Below are positions 61,388-64,000 of a stretch of 64,000 nucleotides of DNA, one piece after another (within the stretch, counting starts at the first letter, position 1; each line of letters starts with the position of its first letter). The translations under genes and the position numbers were made by a program. A model generated the notes under the pieces. The model was not told the origin of the DNA. It saw only the letters and a program-made list of their open reading frames with translations, and made no database searches. The DNA is taken from assembly GCA_041738345.1 (NCBI GenBank), contig JBGSPX010000046.1, forward strand, positions 1-64,000, read 5' to 3'. The DNA comes from Proteocatella sp041738345 (lineage in GTDB: Bacteria; Bacillota; Clostridia; Peptostreptococcales; Filifactoraceae).

Positions 61388-61484
61388 TGGCGGGAATATG
61401 TGGGAATCGAACCCACCCAAGAAGCTACTAACCCCTCGAACTGGTGTTGAAGACCAGCGGGCACACCAGCACCCATCTACTCCC
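61388..61484 (-). tRNA. selC: tRNA-Sec (anticodon UCA)
   Basis: 97 nt including an encoded CCA. It has an anticodon loop CTTCAAC with UCA, a five-base anticodon stem CTGGT/ACCAG, a long D stem (GGGTGC/GTGCCC with four-base loop), a long variable arm, T arm GTGGG-TTCGATT-CCCAC and acceptor GGGAGTA/TATTCCC. The six-pair D stem, long variable arm and UCA anticodon identify a bacterial selenocysteine tRNA. It is needed to read the UGA of grdH. selA, selB and selD are not in the window. Confidence 0.95.
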
Positions 61485-61495
61485 AATCGTTATTT

Positions 61496-61524
61496 ATATT
61501 AACATAGATTTTTACCCTTTTCAA
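61496..61524 (-). promoter_or_regulatory. Promoter for tRNA-Sec
   Basis: TTGAAA (complement of 61519-61524), 17-bp spacer, TAATAT (complement of 61496-61501). The start would fall about five bases before the mature tRNA. Confidence 0.68.
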
Positions 61525-61598
61525 GCTATTTTTTAATATAATAACGATTTTTTTCATTTTTTATTAAAAAAAACTATAATGTGTCTATATTTAGAAAA

Positions 61599-62006
61599 TT
61601 AACATCTTTTCGAAAATACGTAATAGCTTATTAAATACACAAAAACTTGACCTGCCATTATCATAGATAAATACATCGCATAAACTTCTTTATCTAAAAT
61701 GATAAGCATAAAAATTGCTAAAAATTGAGCCATTATCGACACAAAATAAGTAAAATATCCACTTTTGTGTGCAATATATATATATCTTTCCTCATTTTGA
61801 GCTATTTTATATTTTTTCATAAATTCAGGCTTCTTTGATAATCTATAAAATTGAACTAATTTAAATGTTGATACAGTACAAAGACCTACTCCAAAACTAG
61901 AAACTGTAGTAGTTTCACTTTGTCTAATAATACTTAGAACAATTATCATTATCCCCGCTACAAGAAGCATCACAAACCACATTATTTGTCTTTTAAAATT
62001 ACTCAT
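61599..62006 (-). CDS. Four-span membrane protein paired with an XRE regulator
   Basis: 135 residues, four hydrophobic segments (about 9-28, 35-52, 84-103, 107-128). No family I can name. It overlaps the upstream regulator gene by 8 bp, so they are translated together. Small XRE-plus-membrane-protein pairs are common in Firmicutes, where the membrane protein may act as an anti-repressor or sensor; that is inference. It ends in a lone cysteine. Confidence 0.7.
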   Translation of the reverse strand: MSNFKRQIMWFVMLLVAGIMIIVLSIIRQSETTTVSSFGVGLCTVSTFKLVQFYRLSKKPEFMKKYKIAQNEERYIYIAHKSGYFTYFVSIMAQFLAIFMLIILDKEVYAMYLSMIMAGQVFVYLISYYVFSKRC

Positions 62007-62205
62007 TTATTTCCTCCTCATATATAAATACATCTTCAATCTTAACCCCAAAAAATTTAGCTATCTTAAATGCAAGAATTATTGAAGGATTATATTTTCC
62101 TTTTTCTAATGAGATTATAGTCTGTCTTGAAACTTCAAGTACATCTGCTAACTCATCTTGCTTAAGTCCTCTTTCTTTTCGTAATACCTCTAAATTATTC
62201 TTCAA
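61999..62205 (-). CDS. XRE-family (Cro/C1-type) transcriptional regulator
   Basis: 68 residues, almost only the helix-turn-helix domain (VLRKERGLKQDELADVLEVSRQTIISLEKGKYNPS). It resembles the YozG/SaeRS-unlinked small regulators of Firmicutes. A promoter with three related operator-like repeats precedes it, which points to self-regulation. AAGGAGATG is the ribosome site. Confidence 0.92.
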   Translation of the reverse strand: MKNNLEVLRKERGLKQDELADVLEVSRQTIISLEKGKYNPSIILAFKIAKFFGVKIEDVFIYEEEINE

Positions 62206-62254
62206 AAATACATCTCCTTTCTAATTTTTTATATTTTTTACAAAATAAATCAAA

Positions 62255-62316
62255 GTAAAGTTAACTTTACATACATAATACTCTCAACTTTACTCAATGT
62301 CAAGTAAGCTTTACTT
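62255..62316 (-). promoter_or_regulatory. Operator array of the XRE regulator
   Basis: GTAAAGTTAACTTTAC (62255-62270) is a perfect palindrome; AAGTAAGCTTTACTT (62302-62316) is an imperfect copy; CAACTTTACTCA (62285-62296) is a half site. The first lies at the transcription start and the last overlaps the -35 box, so bound regulator would block the promoter at 62275-62303. Confidence 0.65.
62275..62303 (-). promoter_or_regulatory. Promoter of the XRE regulator pair
   Basis: TTGACA (complement of 62298-62303), 17-bp spacer, TATTAT (complement of 62275-62280), embedded in the operator repeats. Confidence 0.75.
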
Positions 62317-62332
62317 TATTTTAGAATTTAAA

Positions 62333-62361
62333 TTACGATATACAATATTTTGATGTATAAT
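62333..62361 (+). promoter_or_regulatory. Promoter candidate for the antiporter
   Basis: TTACGA (62333-62338), 17-bp spacer, TATAAT (62356-62361), 45 bp before the start. The -35 is weak. The divergent XRE operators are 17 bp away, so the regulator might affect this gene too. Confidence 0.45.
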
Positions 62362-62406
62362 AAAATAATCAAGCATCATATATTTAATAACTAAATGGAG
62401 GTAATA

Positions 62407-63624
62407 ATGTCTTACACTTTATTAATATCTGCTATAGTAATTATCGCTTGCATAGTGTTTAATAAACTATCTAGCAAGCTTGGAATCCCAATGTTATTTG
62501 CATTTATAATACTTGGAATGTTTTTTGGTTCTGATGGATTTGTAAAAATAAAATTTGATAATTATCGGTATGCCGAAAATATTTGCTCAGCTTCACTTAT
62601 TTTCATAATGTTTTACGGAGGTTTTGGTACAAACTGGAACGAAGCAAAGCCCGTAGTTATAAAATCCATTTTACTCTCCACTTTAGGTATAGTTTCTACA
62701 GCTATAATAACCGGCATTTTCTGTCATTACGTACTTAATTTTCCATTATTAGAGAGTATGCTTCTGGGCGCTGTCATAAGCTCCACCGATGCAGCTTCCG
62801 TATTTTCTATTTTACGTTCAAAAAAATTAAATCTAAAAAACAATACCTCTTCCATGCTTGAAATAGAAAGCGGAAGTAATGATCCTTTTTCCTACATGCT
62901 CACAATCATAGTTCTTTCTATAATGAATGGTAGCGCTAGTAAATCAGAGATTATAATAATGGCATTTACTCAAATTTTATTTGGTATTCTATTTGGAGTT
63001 TTAATTGCAAAAATAGCTTTATTAGCATTAAAGAAATTCAATTTTATAACGCCAGGATTTGATGCCATATTTGTTTTTGCAATCGCACTTTTAGGCTATG
63101 CTCTACCCTCACTAATAGGCGGAAATGGTTATCTTAGTGTTTATATAGTTGGTATAATAATGGGAAATTATCATATAGAAAACAAAATATCTCTAGTTCA
63201 TTTTTTTGATGGAGTAACTGGATTAATGCAAATGCTTATATTCTTCTTACTCGGACTCCTTTCGTTCCCTTCTCAAATGCCAAAATTAGTAATTCCAGCT
63301 ATTTTCATTTCACTTTTTTTGACATTCATAGCTCGTCCAATATCTACATTTGCAATATTGACTCCATTTAAATGTCCTTTAAATCAACAATTGTTAGTTT
63401 CATGGTCTGGTCTTCGAGGTGCTGCCTCTATAGTATTTGCAATCATGGCAACTACAAATCCAGCATATACCAGTAACGATATTTTTCACATGGTATTTTG
63501 CATAGTTTTATTCTCTATATTAATTCAAGGTTCTCTAATTCCACTTATTGCGAAACGACTAGATATGATAGATGAAGAATCCGATGTAATGAAAACCTTT
63601 AATGACTATCCTACTTATCAGTAA
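62407..63624 (+). CDS. Cation:proton antiporter, NhaP/CPA family
   Basis: 405 residues with about 12-13 spans. The conserved SSTDAASVFSIL and ESGSNDPFSYML segments contain the Asp and the Asn-Asp pair used for cation/proton exchange in NhaP-type carriers. It lacks the C-terminal RCK or TrkA-C domains of NhaP2/YjbQ types, so regulation by nucleotides is not expected. I take the ATG at 62407, since TGGAGG covers the earlier in-frame ATG. Na+ or K+ cannot be told apart. Confidence 0.88.
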   Translation: MSYTLLISAIVIIACIVFNKLSSKLGIPMLFAFIILGMFFGSDGFVKIKFDNYRYAENICSASLIFIMFYGGFGTNWNEAKPVVIKSILLSTLGIVSTAIITGIFCHYVLNFPLLESMLLGAVISSTDAASVFSILRSKKLNLKNNTSSMLEIESGSNDPFSYMLTIIVLSIMNGSASKSEIIIMAFTQILFGILFGVLIAKIALLALKKFNFITPGFDAIFVFAIALLGYALPSLIGGNGYLSVYIVGIIMGNYHIENKISLVHFFDGVTGLMQMLIFFLLGLLSFPSQMPKLVIPAIFISLFLTFIARPISTFAILTPFKCPLNQQLLVSWSGLRGAASIVFAIMATTNPAYTSNDIFHMVFCIVLFSILIQGSLIPLIAKRLDMIDEESDVMKTFNDYPTYQ

Positions 63625-63637
63625 TATGTTTTGATAA

Positions 63638-63676
63638 AAAAAGTATGATTCTAATCATTATAGAATCATACTTTTT
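63638..63676. terminator. Bidirectional terminator between the antiporter and the YitT-family gene
   Basis: Perfect 16-base arms (63638-63653, 63661-63676) with A and T runs. Confidence 0.88.
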
Positions 63677-63697
63677 ATTATTTTTTTATTAAATTAT

Positions 63698-64000
63698 TTA
63701 TAATTTATGTGGATCATAATTTTCGATAAACCCTTGCCCTAATACCGCTCTTACTTCAGCTATTGTTACAAACGCTTTCGGATCTACACCTAAAACAATC
63801 TCCCTAAGCTCTGGAAGCTGATTTTGAGAAAGCACAACAAATAGCATTTCACTTTCTTTTTTTAGATACATTCCTCTTGCCTTTATCCCAGTAGCGCCTC
63901 TTCCTATTTCATTCATTACAAGTTCTGCAATCTCTGCCGTTTTAGGAGAAACAATAAATACAGCTTTAGCAGAATGACCACCTTCTAATACTATGCTTAC
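63698..64000 (-). CDS. YitT-family (DUF161/DUF2179) membrane protein, C-terminal part
   Basis: Only the last 100 residues lie in the window; the frame stays open to the right edge. What is seen is the soluble C-terminal DUF2179 domain: SIVLEGGHSAKAVFIVS, GRGATGIKARGMYLKKE, and the ending DPKAFVTIAEVRAVLGQGF. In full-length members this follows five or six membrane spans. Function is unknown. An internal Met at 63916 would give a fragment and is not the real start. Confidence 0.85.
   Translation of the reverse strand, partial: VSIVLEGGHSAKAVFIVSPKTAEIAELVMNEIGRGATGIKARGMYLKKESEMLFVVLSQNQLPELREIVLGVDPKAFVTIAEVRAVLGQGFIENYDPHKL

Noticed and set aside
1..64000. CRISPR arrays, phage or insertion sequences
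   Set aside because: No regularly spaced repeats, transposase or integrase motifs were seen on either strand.

Overview
The window reads as chromosome of a low-GC, strictly fermentative Firmicute of the amino-acid-fermenting Clostridia. My best guess is Peptostreptococcaceae or a relative such as Acetoanaerobium; this is an inference from gene content, not a database match. Supporting signs are AT-rich DNA, strong TTGACA-17-TATAAT promoters, GGAGG ribosome sites, many TTG/GTG starts, a T-box leader, Veg and Asp23 proteins, a selenocysteine-dependent betaine-type reductase, a clostridial butyrate cluster and a selenocysteine tRNA. No phage, insertion sequence, CRISPR array or rRNA was seen.

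Layout. 1-2.8 kb: radical SAM protein, rsmE and prmA. 2.9-7.1 kb (+): a two-component system, a BcrAB-like ABC transporter and undecaprenyl-diphosphatase, which form a probable cell-envelope antibiotic resistance module. 7.2-11.3 kb (-): threonine dehydrogenase, lspA and trpS behind two tandem TetR-type regulators. 11.5-15.7 kb (-): selenoprotein GrdH with an in-frame UGA and a SECIS hairpin, GrdI, and a BCCT betaine transporter. 16-22.4 kb (-): etfA, etfB, bcd, thl, hbd and crt, the acetyl-CoA to butyryl-CoA route. 22.7-28 kb: a three-cysteine Rrf2 regulator, cysK, a YeiH-type exporter, a cysteine hydrolase, a carboxylesterase and a four-helix membrane protein that looks like a di-heme cytochrome. 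28.2-46.4 kb: mostly housekeeping genes (rpsI, rplM, truA, lysS, greA, dusB, coaX, ftsH, tilS, murI, ddl, ispE, veg, typA). 46.7-51.6 kb: a cytoplasmic parvulin, aspartokinase and a DHHW/MBOAT surface-polymer acylation pair. 51.6-61.3 kb (-): sirtuin, infC-rpmI-rplT, thrS with T-box, nusB, asp23, yceD-rpmF-plsX and ackA. 61.4-64 kb: tRNA-Sec, an XRE regulator with its membrane partner, a cation/proton antiporter and a truncated YitT-family gene.

How the parts fit. Betaine reductase B-protein (GrdH/GrdI) works with a selenoprotein A and a C-protein encoded elsewhere to reduce betaine to trimethylamine and acetyl phosphate. Acetate kinase in this window can turn acetyl phosphate into ATP. Surplus acetyl groups can pass through Thl-Hbd-Crt-Bcd/Etf as an electron sink. 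Threonine dehydrogenase can feed glycine to the same type of Stickland metabolism. The tRNA-Sec gene needed to read the grdH UGA lies just upstream of ackA on the same strand. The most unusual items are the recoded grdH, the tRNA-Sec/ackA arrangement, the paired palindromes before the betaine transporter, the cre-like sites on hbd and thl, the putative di-heme membrane protein and the XRE operator array.
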